This document shows, in pieces, positions 9,903 to 19,138 of a stretch of DNA of 64,000 nucleotides. The position numbers were made by a program, and so were the translations under genes. This DNA is from an uncultured Candidatus Thioglobus sp. (GTDB lineage: Bacteria; Pseudomonadota; Gammaproteobacteria; PS1; Pseudothioglobaceae). The stretch is taken from the NCBI GenBank assembly GCA_905618925.1, contig CAJQTG010000001.1, positions 45,219 through 109,218 of the forward strand. Reading direction: 5' to 3'. The notes under the pieces are model-generated. The model saw only the letters and a list, made by a program, of their open reading frames with translations, was not told the origin of the DNA and did no database searches. The stretch's first letter is position 1, and each line of letters starts with the position of its first letter.

Positions 9903-10487
9903 ATGATGAAGCCATTTAAAATATATTCACCTAAGAGTTTTCAGACGCTCCCCTGGAGAAATGGTTTAGGCTCAACTGTTGAATTATTGGCTGAAACCCC
10001 AAATAAAAATGAGGCCTTTTCTTGGCGCTTAAGTATTGCATCAGTTGCCAACGATGGCCCTTTTTCTGATTTCAGTGGTTATGATCGTACTTTGATATTA
10101 CTCGAAGGCTCCGGGATAACTCTCAATAAGCCTAATGGAATCTTTAAAGTGCTAAATTCATCACTTGATTATGCCAATTTTAAAGGCGAGGATTTGATTG
10201 ATGCTGCTTTGCATGATGGCCCCATTAAAGATTTTAATGTTATGACTTTACGCTCGATTTGTAAGTCAAGTGTCACAGCTATTGATGAAACTAGCGAGTC
10301 TTTACTTAATATTAATGCTGATAAATTACTTGTTTACAGTATCAAGCCAGTCAATATTCAATTTGGGTTAGAGGCAAGTATTAGTCTTGAGGCTAATCAT
10401 TTGTTGCAATTTAATTACTATATAAACAACACAATGAGATTAGACAAAACTCAGGCAATTGTGATTCAAATTAACTACAATAAATAA
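9903..10487 (+). CDS. hutD: HutD family protein
   Basis: Cupin-fold HutD protein, 194 residues. HutD proteins usually accompany hut operons; in Pseudomonas they have been proposed to limit hut expression, perhaps by binding formylglutamate. The N-terminal half carries the family pattern LPWRNGLGSTVELLAE, FSWRLSIASVANDGPFSDFSGYDR and a glycine-rich LLEGSG strand. The two ATG codons at 9903 and 9906 have no strong ribosome site. It lies 93 bases after hutF, so it may be the last gene of that operon or have its own weak promoter. Its end faces ubiG tail to tail, 24 bases away. Confidence 0.85.
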   Translation: MMKPFKIYSPKSFQTLPWRNGLGSTVELLAETPNKNEAFSWRLSIASVANDGPFSDFSGYDRTLILLEGSGITLNKPNGIFKVLNSSLDYANFKGEDLIDAALHDGPIKDFNVMTLRSICKSSVTAIDETSESLLNINADKLLVYSIKPVNIQFGLEASISLEANHLLQFNYYINNTMRLDKTQAIVIQINYNK

Positions 10488-10511
10488 GATATCAATTTGT
10501 TTATTTTATTT

Positions 10512-11216
10512 CTACCCCTTCTTGTAATGCGCCATATAATTAACGCTTACATCATCACCTAGTTTGTATTTTTTAGTAATTGGGTTGTAAGTCATTCCAA
10601 TCATTGAGCTAATTGATAAATCACAAGTTCTAGCCCAACCATCAATCTCACTTGGGCGTATAAACTTCTCGTAGTTATGAGTCCCTTTAGGCAGGAGGTT
10701 TAAAATATATTCTGCACCAACAATTGCAAAGAAATATGATTTTGGATTTCTATTTATTGTCGAGAAAAAAACCCTTCCATTTGACTTAACTAATTTAGAG
10801 CAAGCTTCGATAACTAATGATGGGTCTGGAACATGCTCTAGCATTTCAAGACATGCTATAACATCAAAAGAATCTTGTTCAGATTCTACTAATTCTTCTG
10901 CAGATATAAATTTATAGTCAATATCAAGGCCAGACTCTAGCAAATGAAGTTTAGCAACTTCAAGGCCTGCTTCAGCTAGATCAATACCAACCACAGTAGC
11001 TCCTTCAAGGGCTAAGGATTCACTTAAAATACCACCACCACATCCTATATCAAGAATACGCTTTCCATGGAGGGAGCCTCCACATTGCTCTTTGATGTAG
11101 TTAAGACGAAGTGGATTAATATCATGTAAAGGTTTAAATTCTGAGTTTTTGTCCCACCAGCGCGCCGCTAGTACTGCAAATTTTTCTACTTCGTCTTTAT
11201 CAACGTTAGAATTCAT
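10512..11216 (-). CDS. ubiG: Ubiquinone biosynthesis O-methyltransferase
   Basis: SAM-dependent methyltransferase performing both O-methylations of ubiquinone synthesis. 234 residues, like E. coli UbiG (240). Motif I LDIGCGGG at residues 55-62; the early FAVLAARWWDKNSEFKPLHDINPLRLNYI block and the later FEKFIRPSEIDGW and GMTYNP segments are characteristic of UbiG rather than other class I methyltransferases. No signal or membrane helix. The bcp stop overlaps its start by 4 bases, so the two genes are co-transcribed on the minus strand. Confidence 0.95.
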   Translation of the reverse strand: MNSNVDKDEVEKFAVLAARWWDKNSEFKPLHDINPLRLNYIKEQCGGSLHGKRILDIGCGGGILSESLALEGATVVGIDLAEAGLEVAKLHLLESGLDIDYKFISAEELVESEQDSFDVIACLEMLEHVPDPSLVIEACSKLVKSNGRVFFSTINRNPKSYFFAIVGAEYILNLLPKGTHNYEKFIRPSEIDGWARTCDLSISSMIGMTYNPITKKYKLGDDVSVNYMAHYKKG

Positions 11217-11662
11217 AGTTCTTTAACAAATTCTAGAACTTCTTGAGCATGCTCTGCAACCTTAACTTTATCCCACTGCTTAAGAATTTCTCCAGTTGGA
11301 CTAATTACAAAAGTTGATCGAACAATTCCCATATGCTCTTTGCCATAAAGTTTTTTTAACTTAATGACATCAAACTGATTACATAAGGACTCATCTTCAT
11401 CAGAAATTAAATCAATAGTGTAATTAAATTTTTGTTTAAATTTTTCATGAGATGCTATGCTGTCTCTTGAAACTCCATATATGACAGTATTATTTTCAGT
11501 AAAAGCTTCGTTTAACTGGGTAAAATCATTACCTTCAATTGTGCATCCTGGGGTGTCATCTTTTGGATAAAAATAAAGAACAATATTCCTTCCTTGGTTG
11601 TCAGGAATGTCAATTTTTAGATTACTTGTGGCGACACATGTAGTGGGGTTTATTTTATTCAT
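11213..11662 (-). CDS. bcp: Thioredoxin-dependent peroxiredoxin, Bcp/PrxQ type
   Basis: Reduces hydrogen and organic peroxides through a peroxidatic cysteine. 149 residues, normal. The active-site run FYPKDDTPGCT is present with the peroxidatic cysteine at residue 40. E. coli Bcp has a resolving cysteine five residues later; here that position is Asn45 (CTIEGN), so this is a one-cysteine version, or it uses Cys95 in the later segment ESLCNQFD. First gene of a two-gene minus-strand operon with ubiG. Divergent from lepA across 52 bases. Confidence 0.93.
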   Translation of the reverse strand: MNKINPTTCVATSNLKIDIPDNQGRNIVLYFYPKDDTPGCTIEGNDFTQLNEAFTENNTVIYGVSRDSIASHEKFKQKFNYTIDLISDEDESLCNQFDVIKLKKLYGKEHMGIVRSTFVISPTGEILKQWDKVKVAEHAQEVLEFVKEL

Positions 11663-11714
11663 ATACGATATAATCTCATGGCTTTAATTTTAAAGCAGTC
11701 ATTTTATCATTGAT

Positions 11715-13502
11715 ATGCAAAACATCCGAAATTTTTCTATCATTGCGCATATAGATCATGGGAAGTCAACAATTGCTGATCGTTTTATTCAGCATTGCGG
11801 CGGACTAAGTGATCGTGAGATGTCGTCACAAGTTCTTGACTCAATGGATATTGAGAAAGAGCGAGGGATTACAATTAAATCACAAAGCGTTTCTTTGCAA
11901 TATGATGCAAAAGATGGTCAAACATACCAATTTAATTTAATTGACACCCCTGGCCATGTTGATTTTTCATATGAAGTCTCAAGATCTCTTTCTGCTTGCG
12001 AAGGAGCATTGTTAATTGTTGATGCCTCTCAAGGAGTTGAAGCTCAAACAGTAGCTAATTGCTATACTGCTTTAGATCAAGGCCTCGAAGTAGTTGCAGT
12101 TCTTAATAAAATTGATTTACCAGCTGCAGAGCCAGAAAGAGTTGTAGATGAGATCGAAGATGTGATTGGTGTAGAGGCTCATGATGCGGTCCATGCAAGT
12201 GCTAAATCTGGCATTGGAATTGAAGAGATTCTTGAGCAGATTGTTGAAAAAATTCCTGCTCCAGAAGGCGAAATAGATGCCCCAATTAAAGCGCTCATAA
12301 TTGATTCATGGTTTGATAATTATTTAGGTGTTGTTTCTTTAATCAGGGTCATTGATGGAGAAATTAAAGCTAAAACAAAGATTAAAATATTCTCCAATAA
12401 AAATGAACACTTAGTTGATGAAGTCGGTATTTTTACACCCAAAAGAACTAAAACTGATAGTTTAAAGGCTGGGGAGGTTGGCTACTTAATTGCGAGTATC
12501 AAAAATATTGATGGAGCTCCAGTTGGCGACACAATAACTAGTAATAAAAACCCTGTGGAACATCCTTTAGAGGGTTTTAAGCCTGTACAGCCAAGAGTTT
12601 TTGCAGGTCTTTTTCCTACTTCCGGTGAAGACTATGAGAAATTTAGAGATGCACTAGCCAAGCTTCGCTTAAATGATGCTGCTTTACAGTATGAACCTGA
12701 AAACTCCGATGCACTTGGATTTGGCTTTAGGATTGGTTTTTTAGGGCTTCTTCATATGGAGATTGTTCAGGAACGTCTTGAGCGTGAGTATGACTTAGAT
12801 TTAATAACGACAGCACCAACTGTAATATATGAAATTCTTGACACTAAAGGCAAGGTATCAAAAATTGATAGCCCATCAAAGCTACCTCTTGTGCAAACTA
12901 TAGCTGAATTTAGAGAGCCAATTATTACTGCAAATATTTTGGTAACCAGCGAGTATGTTGGGCCAGTAATTAGCTTGTGTGTTGAAAAGAGAGGCGTTCA
13001 AAAAAATATTAACTATATGGGCAGGCAAGTTTCTATTGTCTATGAGCTTCCATTAAATGAAGTGGTTTTAGATTTCTTTGATAAACTTAAATCTGCATCA
13101 AGAGGTTTTGCATCTATGGACTATCATTTTGAGCGTTATCAGACTGCTGATTTGATCCGTTTAGATATATTGATAAATAATGAGAGTGTTGATGCTTTGG
13201 CTTTAATTATTCACCGTGATAACTCTACTTATAAAGGCCGCGAAATTGCTGAAAAAATGAAAGAACTAATTCCTAGGCAGATGTTTGATGTTGCAATTCA
13301 AGCATGCATTGGTGTTAAGATAATTTCAAGAACAAATGTTAAGGCGCTTAGAAAAAATGTTACTGCAAAGTGTTATGGTGGCGATATAACTCGAAAGAAG
13401 AAGTTACTTGAAAAGCAGAAGAAAGGTAAGAAGAGGATGCGCTCAATTGGGAGGGTAGATATTCCTCAAGAGGCTTTTCTAGCTGTGCTTCATATTGATT
13501 AA
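11715..13502 (+). CDS. lepA: Elongation factor 4 (LepA), ribosome-associated GTPase
   Basis: Translational GTPase that acts on stalled or mispositioned ribosomes and affects initiation. 595 residues, normal. G1 motif AHIDHGKST at residues 11-19, G3 DTPGHVDF at about 77-84, G4 NKID near 131. The C-terminal LepA-specific domain ends in the basic run [16 protein letters not shown]. In many Proteobacteria lepB (signal peptidase) follows; here a convergent GFA-family gene follows after 7 bases, so the usual lepA-lepB-rnc order is broken. Confidence 0.97.
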   Translation: MQNIRNFSIIAHIDHGKSTIADRFIQHCGGLSDREMSSQVLDSMDIEKERGITIKSQSVSLQYDAKDGQTYQFNLIDTPGHVDFSYEVSRSLSACEGALLIVDASQGVEAQTVANCYTALDQGLEVVAVLNKIDLPAAEPERVVDEIEDVIGVEAHDAVHASAKSGIGIEEILEQIVEKIPAPEGEIDAPIKALIIDSWFDNYLGVVSLIRVIDGEIKAKTKIKIFSNKNEHLVDEVGIFTPKRTKTDSLKAGEVGYLIASIKNIDGAPVGDTITSNKNPVEHPLEGFKPVQPRVFAGLFPTSGEDYEKFRDALAKLRLNDAALQYEPENSDALGFGFRIGFLGLLHMEIVQERLEREYDLDLITTAPTVIYEILDTKGKVSKIDSPSKLPLVQTIAEFREPIITANILVTSEYVGPVISLCVEKRGVQKNINYMGRQVSIVYELPLNEVVLDFFDKLKSASRGFASMDYHFERYQTADLIRLDILINNESVDALALIIHRDNSTYKGREIAEKMKELIPRQMFDVAIQACIGVKIISRTNVKALRKNVTAKCYGGDITRKKKLLEKQKKGKKRMRSIGRVDIPQEAFLAVLHID

Positions 13503-13509
13503 AAGATTT

Positions 13510-13911
13510 TTATTGTTCTTTCTTTAAGATTTTTTCAAGGCCATTAAACCATTCAGTATGGTCTTCAGGACAAACCATTGTTGGTTCAATATCAGGCAAT
13601 TCCATGGTGCTACCTAAGGGTGCTAGCATCCACCCACGTGCCGTTTGTCTTGGTACTCTAGAGCCACAATTATTACAAAATGCATTGCCAAAGGTGTTGG
13701 GTGGTGAAAGAATATATTCACCTCTTTTATTCTGACCTGAGAGCCATGAAAATTGATCAGGCTTTACAAAAAGATTGGTTGCAAAGGCTGCTCCAGTTAC
13801 TTTACGGCATCTTGAGCACTGACACATTCCAAAAAACTCATAAGGCCCATGCATTTCCCATGATACTTTTCCACAAAGGCATTCTCCATTTAATATATTT
13901 TTAGTTTGCAT
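13510..13911 (-). CDS. GFA/CENP-V family zinc protein
   Basis: 133-residue protein of the glutathione-dependent formaldehyde-activating (GFA)/CENP-V fold. Zinc ligands typical of the fold are visible: Cys11 and Cys13 (CLCG), Cys30, Cys32 and Cys35 (CQCSRC), Cys79 and Cys82 (CNNC). Substrates for most members are unknown, and the founding enzyme's role in formaldehyde-glutathione adduct formation cannot be assumed here. It is a single gene between convergent lepA and the ypjD-like gene. The family call is firm; the function is open. Confidence 0.85.
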   Translation of the reverse strand: MQTKNILNGECLCGKVSWEMHGPYEFFGMCQCSRCRKVTGAAFATNLFVKPDQFSWLSGQNKRGEYILSPPNTFGNAFCNNCGSRVPRQTARGWMLAPLGSTMELPDIEPTMVCPEDHTEWFNGLEKILKKEQ

Positions 13912-13938
13912 AATAAAATATTTCCATAGCTTGTGTTT

Positions 13939-14727
13939 TTATATTGACAGTACCTCTAAAAAAAACTTAGTACCAAAGTAAGATAAAACCAAAATGGCAA
14001 AAGCAATTTGAGTAGATATGGCTACTAGTTTTCCTCTCCAGCCAAAAATCTTATGCCCAAACAAAATTCCGGCAAAACCAATCCAGGCAATAATTGAAAG
14101 GATGGTTTTATAGGTAAGTTTTTGTGTAAAAAAATCATCGATATAGAGATAACCTGAGACTAAAGAGAGAGTAAGAAGCAAAAACCCCATCTTTAAGGTT
14201 TGATAAAGGAAAGCTTCCATAGTTTGAAGTGCTGGAAGCTTATCGACAAAAGTATTAAAGTTATGCTCATGTAAAAAACGCTCTTGGATGCTTAATAGTA
14301 TCGACTGACCAACTGCAATGGCAAGAAGAGCATATGCACCAATAGACAGAAAAGCATGAGCTGCAATTGACATAGAAATAAGCTTGCCTTGTGCCCCTGG
14401 AAATAAAAAAGCAATAATGACTGCAATTGCGCTTAGAGGATATACAAGAATTCCTAAAGAGTGAATAGGCTTAGTGAAAGAGGTTAGAAATAAAAGCGTA
14501 GCTACAACCCATGCAACAAAGGACATACTCACAGTTAGTCCAAAAAATACCCCATCATGTTGCCATAACTCAAACAAAATATAGCCATGTGAAGAGCAGG
14601 CTATTAGAAGCATTAAATTAACAATTGTTCGGTGTTGATTTGTTACTGAATCTAAAACAAAATATCTTGTTAGTAACAGCCCAGAAAGTAGATAAGCGAT
14701 AAATGGCAGGGCGTGAAGTAAAGGCAT
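13939..14727 (-). CDS. YpjD/CcsA-like inner-membrane protein
   Basis: 262-residue polytopic membrane protein with about eight hydrophobic helices, belonging to the cytochrome c assembly (CcsA/CcmC/HemX-like) superfamily. The family-type histidine positions are visible: IAAHAFLSIGAYALLAIAVGQ in the middle and LFGHKIFGWRGKLVA near the end, where histidines can coordinate heme. Its location divergent to ffh is common in Gammaproteobacteria (E. coli ypjD lies beside ffh). Function there is not settled; a heme or cytochrome-assembly role is inferred from the fold. Confidence 0.8.
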   Translation of the reverse strand: MPLLHALPFIAYLLSGLLLTRYFVLDSVTNQHRTIVNLMLLIACSSHGYILFELWQHDGVFFGLTVSMSFVAWVVATLLFLTSFTKPIHSLGILVYPLSAIAVIIAFLFPGAQGKLISMSIAAHAFLSIGAYALLAIAVGQSILLSIQERFLHEHNFNTFVDKLPALQTMEAFLYQTLKMGFLLLTLSLVSGYLYIDDFFTQKLTYKTILSIIAWIGFAGILFGHKIFGWRGKLVAISTQIAFAILVLSYFGTKFFLEVLSI

Positions 14728-14786
14728 TTCTAGCTTTGTCTTTGCAAAAGATTATATAATACGATATTTCACTCAAGTAGAACGTA

Positions 14787-16190
14787 ATGTTTGATAATTT
14801 AACGGAACGACTTTCCAATAGCTTCAAGGCCATTCAAGGTAAAAATAAGCTATCCGATGAAAACATTAAAAAAGCCATAAGAGAAGTCAGAAGATCTCTA
14901 CTGGAAGCTGACGTTGCGCTTGATGTAATTAAGTTTTTTATAGGGAGAGTTCAAGATAAAGCAATTGGACTTAAAGTAGGGGAGGGGCTGAGCCCGTCTC
15001 AAGCTTTTATTAAGCTAGTTGAATCTGAGTTAACAGAAGTGATAGGTGGTCAGAATGAATCTCTAAACCTTGCAACTCAACCACCAGCAGTTGTAATGGT
15101 TGCGGGCCTTCAAGGCTCAGGTAAGACTACTTCGATTGCCAAGCTAGCTCGTTATTTAAAAGAAGAGCAGAAAAAGAAAGTCCTTGTGGTCAGTGCAGAT
15201 GTATATAGACCTGCTGCTATTGAGCAGCTTAAAATTCTTGCAGAGCAGATAGGCGTTGATTTTTTTCCTTCAAGTGTTGATGAGAAGCCTGAAAAAATAG
15301 TTTTTGATGCAAAAAAACAAGCCCAATCCCAGTTTCATGATGTTCTTCTAGTTGATACAGCGGGAAGGCTTCATGTTGATGAGCAAATGATGTCTGAAAT
15401 TCAAATTCTTCAGAAACAAGTCAATCCAATAGAAACGTTATTTGTTGTTGATTCAATGACAGGACAAGATGCTGCGCATACTGCGAAAACATTCTCAGAT
15501 ATGCTTCCACTGACTGGAATCATTTTAACAAAGACTGATGGTGATGCTAGAGGCGGCGCTGCTCTATCTGTAAAACATATAACTGGAAAGCCTATCAAAT
15601 TTATGGGTGTTGGAGAAAAGACTGACGCTTTAGAGCCATTTTATCCAGAAAGACTTGTTTCTCGTATTCTTGGTATGGGTGATGTTCTTTCTTTAGTTGA
15701 AGAGATTTCAAAAAAAGTTGATCATAAAAAAGCTCAGAAGAATGTTCAAAAAATGGCAAAAGGCAGATTTGATCTTGATGATATGAGAGATCAGTTAATG
15801 CAGATGCAACAAATGGGCGGAATGGGCGCTTTAATGGATAAAATGCCTGGAATGGGGCAGATACCTCAAAGTGTTAAAAATCAAGTAATTGGTGATACTG
15901 AAAGCAGTCGAATGGTTGCAATTATTAATTCAATGACTCCAAAAGAAAGAAATCATGTTAATTTAATCAAAGGTTCTCGTAAGAAAAGGATTGCTGATGG
16001 CTCTGGTACTGATGTTCAGCAAGTAAATAAATTGTTAAAGCAATTTGAAAAAATGCAAAAAACAATGAAAAAGATGAAGGGTGGAAAAATGAAAAAAATG
16101 ATGCAGCAAATGGGTGATATGCAAGGCGAAGGGGGGATGCCTGATTTTTCAAAGATGCTTGGACTAGGAAATAAAAAATTTCCATTCTAA
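14787..16190 (+). CDS. ffh: Signal recognition particle GTPase
   Basis: Protein of the bacterial signal recognition particle; binds 4.5S RNA and signal sequences and targets ribosomes to FtsY. 467 residues. N-terminal four-helix bundle, then the G domain with P-loop GLQGSGKTT at residues 107-115, DTAGRLH and TKTDGDARGG. The C-terminal M domain from about residue 325 is rich in methionine (MQQMGGMGALMDKMPGMG) and lysine, as needed for signal-peptide and RNA binding. TATAAT at 14755-14760 is a plausible -10 although no strong -35 is seen. rpsP, a common downstream neighbour, is absent. Confidence 0.97.
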   Translation: MFDNLTERLSNSFKAIQGKNKLSDENIKKAIREVRRSLLEADVALDVIKFFIGRVQDKAIGLKVGEGLSPSQAFIKLVESELTEVIGGQNESLNLATQPPAVVMVAGLQGSGKTTSIAKLARYLKEEQKKKVLVVSADVYRPAAIEQLKILAEQIGVDFFPSSVDEKPEKIVFDAKKQAQSQFHDVLLVDTAGRLHVDEQMMSEIQILQKQVNPIETLFVVDSMTGQDAAHTAKTFSDMLPLTGIILTKTDGDARGGAALSVKHITGKPIKFMGVGEKTDALEPFYPERLVSRILGMGDVLSLVEEISKKVDHKKAQKNVQKMAKGRFDLDDMRDQLMQMQQMGGMGALMDKMPGMGQIPQSVKNQVIGDTESSRMVAIINSMTPKERNHVNLIKGSRKKRIADGSGTDVQQVNKLLKQFEKMQKTMKKMKGGKMKKMMQQMGDMQGEGGMPDFSKMLGLGNKKFPF

Positions 16191-16278
16191 ACAAATTGCT
16201 TATTTTTGCTTGATGACTATTGCACTTTGCTATTTTTGATATAAAATCCGAACTTTTATACAGCCATATTTAATTGAA

Positions 16279-16653
16279 ATGAAATTTAATCTTAAACTTC
16301 TAGCCATAGTTTTGTTTGGCTTTCTCTTTCTTCAGCCTTCGTTATCTTTTGCTGATGATTCAATTGAGACTATTCAGCTTTCATTAGTTATTACTTCTGC
16401 AGACGAGATTAGTTTAACGGCAATTAAACAAGTTGAAATAGGACTTAATTCTTATGAGGCTATTAGTCAATTAGTTACTGTTGGCGTAAAAGATACCAGT
16501 TTTGGTCCTCAGATTATGTCTTTGGGTGGGATTGAGGCAGTTGGAAATACCTACTGGGCATTGTACGTTAATGGCTTAATGTCAATGGTTGGGGTGCAAG
16601 ATGTTATACTTTTAAAAGATACATTTATTCGCTTGAATATGGAAGCATTTTAA
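16279..16653 (+). CDS. Secreted DUF4430-like protein
   Basis: 124 residues with a clear signal peptide (residues 1-26, hydrophobic core LLAIVLFGFLFL, ending SFADD). The C-terminal half resembles DUF4430, the domain like the C-terminal domain of transcobalamin: EAISQLVTVG, then GNTYWALYVNGLMSMVGVQDVILLKD, matching the usual YW-x-YVNG pattern. It would be periplasmic or surface bound. The next gene encodes a DUF6580-type membrane protein resembling an ECF transporter S component, and the pair suggests uptake of a small cofactor, possibly a corrinoid. Family recognised from memory; substrate not known. Confidence 0.6.
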   Translation: MKFNLKLLAIVLFGFLFLQPSLSFADDSIETIQLSLVITSADEISLTAIKQVEIGLNSYEAISQLVTVGVKDTSFGPQIMSLGGIEAVGNTYWALYVNGLMSMVGVQDVILLKDTFIRLNMEAF

Positions 16654-16684
16654 TATATTATTGTTTAAAAATTTTTGGAGAGAA

Positions 16685-17275
16685 ATGATGAGCAATCAAG
16701 AGTACAAGCTTAACTCAAGTTTTAGTTATTTAGTTATTTTAGCAGTGTTAATTGTCTTGGGTGTTGCGGGCAGATTATTACCCCATCCACCTAACTTTAC
16801 GCCAATGGCTGCAATAGCATTATTTGCAGGGTTTATTTTTGTAAAAAGGTATATGGCCATAGTTGCAGTTATTGTTACTATGCTACTTTGTGATTATTTT
16901 GCTTTTGGATCACTTTCTGCAAACTGGTTTGGCTCGAAATCAATGTTTGTTGTCTATCTTGCGCTCCTATTTCCAATTGTCTTTAAAAATTACCTACAAA
17001 AGAAACTTGGTGTATTAAAAATTGCAGGAACTGCTTTAGCAAGTTCTATTGTTTTTTTCTTGGCAACTAATTTTGCAGTCTGGGCATTTTCACCAATGTA
17101 CGCAAAAACTCTTGAAGGTTTGGTGCTGTGCTATACGATGGCAATTCCGTTTTTCCAGAATACAGTTGCAGGGAATTTAGTGTGGTCAGGTGTTATATTT
17201 GGTGCCTACTTTGCTTTACGTAACTTCTCAAACTTAAGAATTTTGAATCAAAAAGACAAATCAATCTTTAGTTAG
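16685..17275 (+). CDS. DUF6580-like integral membrane protein
   Basis: 196-residue membrane protein with about five or six hydrophobic helices. It resembles DUF6580, a family with the look of ECF-type vitamin transporter S components: GRLLPHPPNFTPMAAIALFAG near the start and NTVAGNLVWSGVIFGAYFAL near the end. I start it at ATG 16685 (or 16688), because GGAG at 16677-16680 is well placed; an in-frame TTG at 16661 would add eight residues but has no ribosome site. It follows the DUF4430-like gene by about 30 bases and is probably co-transcribed. No ECF ATPase pair is nearby. Confidence 0.6.
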   Translation: MMSNQEYKLNSSFSYLVILAVLIVLGVAGRLLPHPPNFTPMAAIALFAGFIFVKRYMAIVAVIVTMLLCDYFAFGSLSANWFGSKSMFVVYLALLFPIVFKNYLQKKLGVLKIAGTALASSIVFFLATNFAVWAFSPMYAKTLEGLVLCYTMAIPFFQNTVAGNLVWSGVIFGAYFALRNFSNLRILNQKDKSIFS

Positions 17276-17334
17276 ATTATATTTTTACCTGGTAATTCAT
17301 CTAATGTTAATTTTTCAACGTGAATTGATAGCTT

Positions 17335-18213
17335 ATGTCTAGGCATCTAAAAGGGCTTTTAATGACCGTTTTTGCGGTAATTCTATTAAGTCCAGACTCT
17401 GTTCTTATTAGATTAGTTGAAGAAGTTTCTCCAGAGGTTGATAGCTGGACAGTTCTTTTTTGGAGGGGGCTCTTATATGCTGTAGGAGTTTCTTTATTAG
17501 TCTTTCTAAAATACCGGTTAAAGACACTCGAAGAATTCAAAAAAATTGGAAAAGGGGGTTTATTAATAGGTTTTTTTTCCGGAATTAGTACAGGAACATT
17601 TGTTTTCGCAATTGTTTATACATCAATTGCAAATGCTCTTGTTATTATAAGTACTGGCCCAATAATGATAGCAATTGTCTCTTGGTTTTTACTTAAAGAA
17701 AAATCCAGTCTTGTGACTTGGGTTTCTATGATAATTGTTTTTATTGGAATTTATATTGTTATGAGTGGAAGTCTTGGGGGAGAAAACCTTGTTGGTGACT
17801 TTTTTGCTTTGATTACAGCTGTAATGATGGGGTTCACCTTTACTTTGACTCGTAAATATAAAGATGTAAATATGGTCCCTGTAAATGCAATTGGTGGTGT
17901 GATTGCTGCGCTTATAGCCTATGTAATGGCTAGTAAAATTTCAGTTCCACCTGAGGTAATAAAATACATAATCGCTATGGGGGCAATACTTTCAATTTCG
18001 TTTAGTCTGATTACAATTGCGCCAAGATATATGCCTGCAGCTGAAGTTGGAATGATAATGCCTCTAGAAACAGTCTTGGGAACTTTGATAGCTTGGTACG
18101 TAATTCATGAAGAGCCATCGATGAATGCTTTAATTGGTGGAACTATTGTTATTGTAACTTTATTCTGTCACTCTTGGTACAGCACTAAGCTTGCAAGAAA
18201 CCAGCTAAGCTGA
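17335..18213 (+). CDS. EamA/DMT-family transporter (paralogue 1)
   Basis: 292-residue carrier of the drug/metabolite transporter superfamily with ten predicted helices in two EamA repeats. Substrate unknown; relatives export amino acids, sugars or nucleosides. The DNA opens with SRHLKGLLMTVFAVILLSPDSVLIRL, nearly repeated in the next gene (NHLKGLLIAFFGVVMLTPDPVLVRL), so the two arose by duplication. Characteristic LTRKYKDVNMVP in the mid-loop and SFSLITIAPRYMPAAEVGMIMPLE in the second half also recur in the neighbour. First of three adjacent EamA genes. Confidence 0.85.
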   Translation: MSRHLKGLLMTVFAVILLSPDSVLIRLVEEVSPEVDSWTVLFWRGLLYAVGVSLLVFLKYRLKTLEEFKKIGKGGLLIGFFSGISTGTFVFAIVYTSIANALVIISTGPIMIAIVSWFLLKEKSSLVTWVSMIIVFIGIYIVMSGSLGGENLVGDFFALITAVMMGFTFTLTRKYKDVNMVPVNAIGGVIAALIAYVMASKISVPPEVIKYIIAMGAILSISFSLITIAPRYMPAAEVGMIMPLETVLGTLIAWYVIHEEPSMNALIGGTIVIVTLFCHSWYSTKLARNQLS

Positions 18214-18256
18214 CTTATCATAATTTTACTTACCTAAACCTTTACAAGCTTTAAAT

Positions 18257-19138
18257 ATGAATAATCATTTAAAAGGACTACTAATTGCTTTTTTTGGGGT
18301 AGTAATGTTGACTCCAGATCCAGTATTAGTAAGACTTGCAGATGCAGATACCTTCACCATTCTTTTTTGGCGTGGGATATTCTATGCGCTTGGCGTATTG
18401 GCAATTTTGTATGCTACCTACCGTAAAAATACATTTAAAGAGCTAAAAAATATAGGTAGGCCTGGAATCTGGATTGGTCTCCTTTCAGGGATTGGTGGTG
18501 TCACATTTATTGCTGCGATTCAATACACTTCGATTGCTAAAGTATTGGTTATTATTAGTACAGCGCCAATGGTTGTTGCAATTATTTCATGGGCAATAAT
18601 AAATGAAAGGCCTAAGCTTTATACGTGGATATCAATGCTAATTATTGTTACTGGTATCTACATAGTAATGAAAGGGGACACAGCAGTTATAATTAATCCA
18701 GAAGATACTGCTTACCAGCATCTCATTGGAAGTTCATTGGCAGTTATATCAATAATTGCTGGTGGCTATTCATTTGCACTAACGCGAAAATACAGTAACG
18801 TAAATATGGTTCCAGCTATGATAGTTAATGCTTTTGTTGTTTCTTTTGTTGGACTAGTTTTTTCAAGTTCTTTTTATTTACCATTTGATTCTCTAATGTA
18901 TGTTCTTGTAGGCGGCATATTACTTGCAATTGCCTTTAGCTTAATTACTATTGCTCCAAGATTTATACCTGCATCAGAAGTTGCTATGTTTATGCCTTTA
19001 GGAACAATTTTTGGAATACTAAGCGCATGGCTAGTGATTAATGAGCAGCCTTCTAGTAGCTCACTTTTGGGCGGCTCTATAGTTGTTATTACTTTATTTT
19101 TCCATGCATGGTACAGCTCCAAGCTGCAAACGAAATGA
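18257..19138 (+). CDS. EamA/DMT-family transporter (paralogue 2)
   Basis: 293-residue, ten-helix EamA transporter and close paralogue of the gene just upstream: shared LTRKYSNVNMVPA loop, AFSLITIAPRFIPASEVAMF and LVINEQPSSSSLLGG near the C-terminus. Starts at ATG 18257, 43 bases after paralogue 1. Its stop overlaps the ATG of the third transporter (ATGA at 19135-19138), which suggests co-translation. Substrate is not predictable from sequence. Confidence 0.85.
   Translation: MNNHLKGLLIAFFGVVMLTPDPVLVRLADADTFTILFWRGIFYALGVLAILYATYRKNTFKELKNIGRPGIWIGLLSGIGGVTFIAAIQYTSIAKVLVIISTAPMVVAIISWAIINERPKLYTWISMLIIVTGIYIVMKGDTAVIINPEDTAYQHLIGSSLAVISIIAGGYSFALTRKYSNVNMVPAMIVNAFVVSFVGLVFSSSFYLPFDSLMYVLVGGILLAIAFSLITIAPRFIPASEVAMFMPLGTIFGILSAWLVINEQPSSSSLLGGSIVVITLFFHAWYSSKLQTK

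Noticed and set aside
16191..16278. Cobalamin riboswitch before the DUF4430-like gene
   Set aside because: Only 88 bases are available and no B12-box-like sequence is seen; such riboswitches need about 200 bases.
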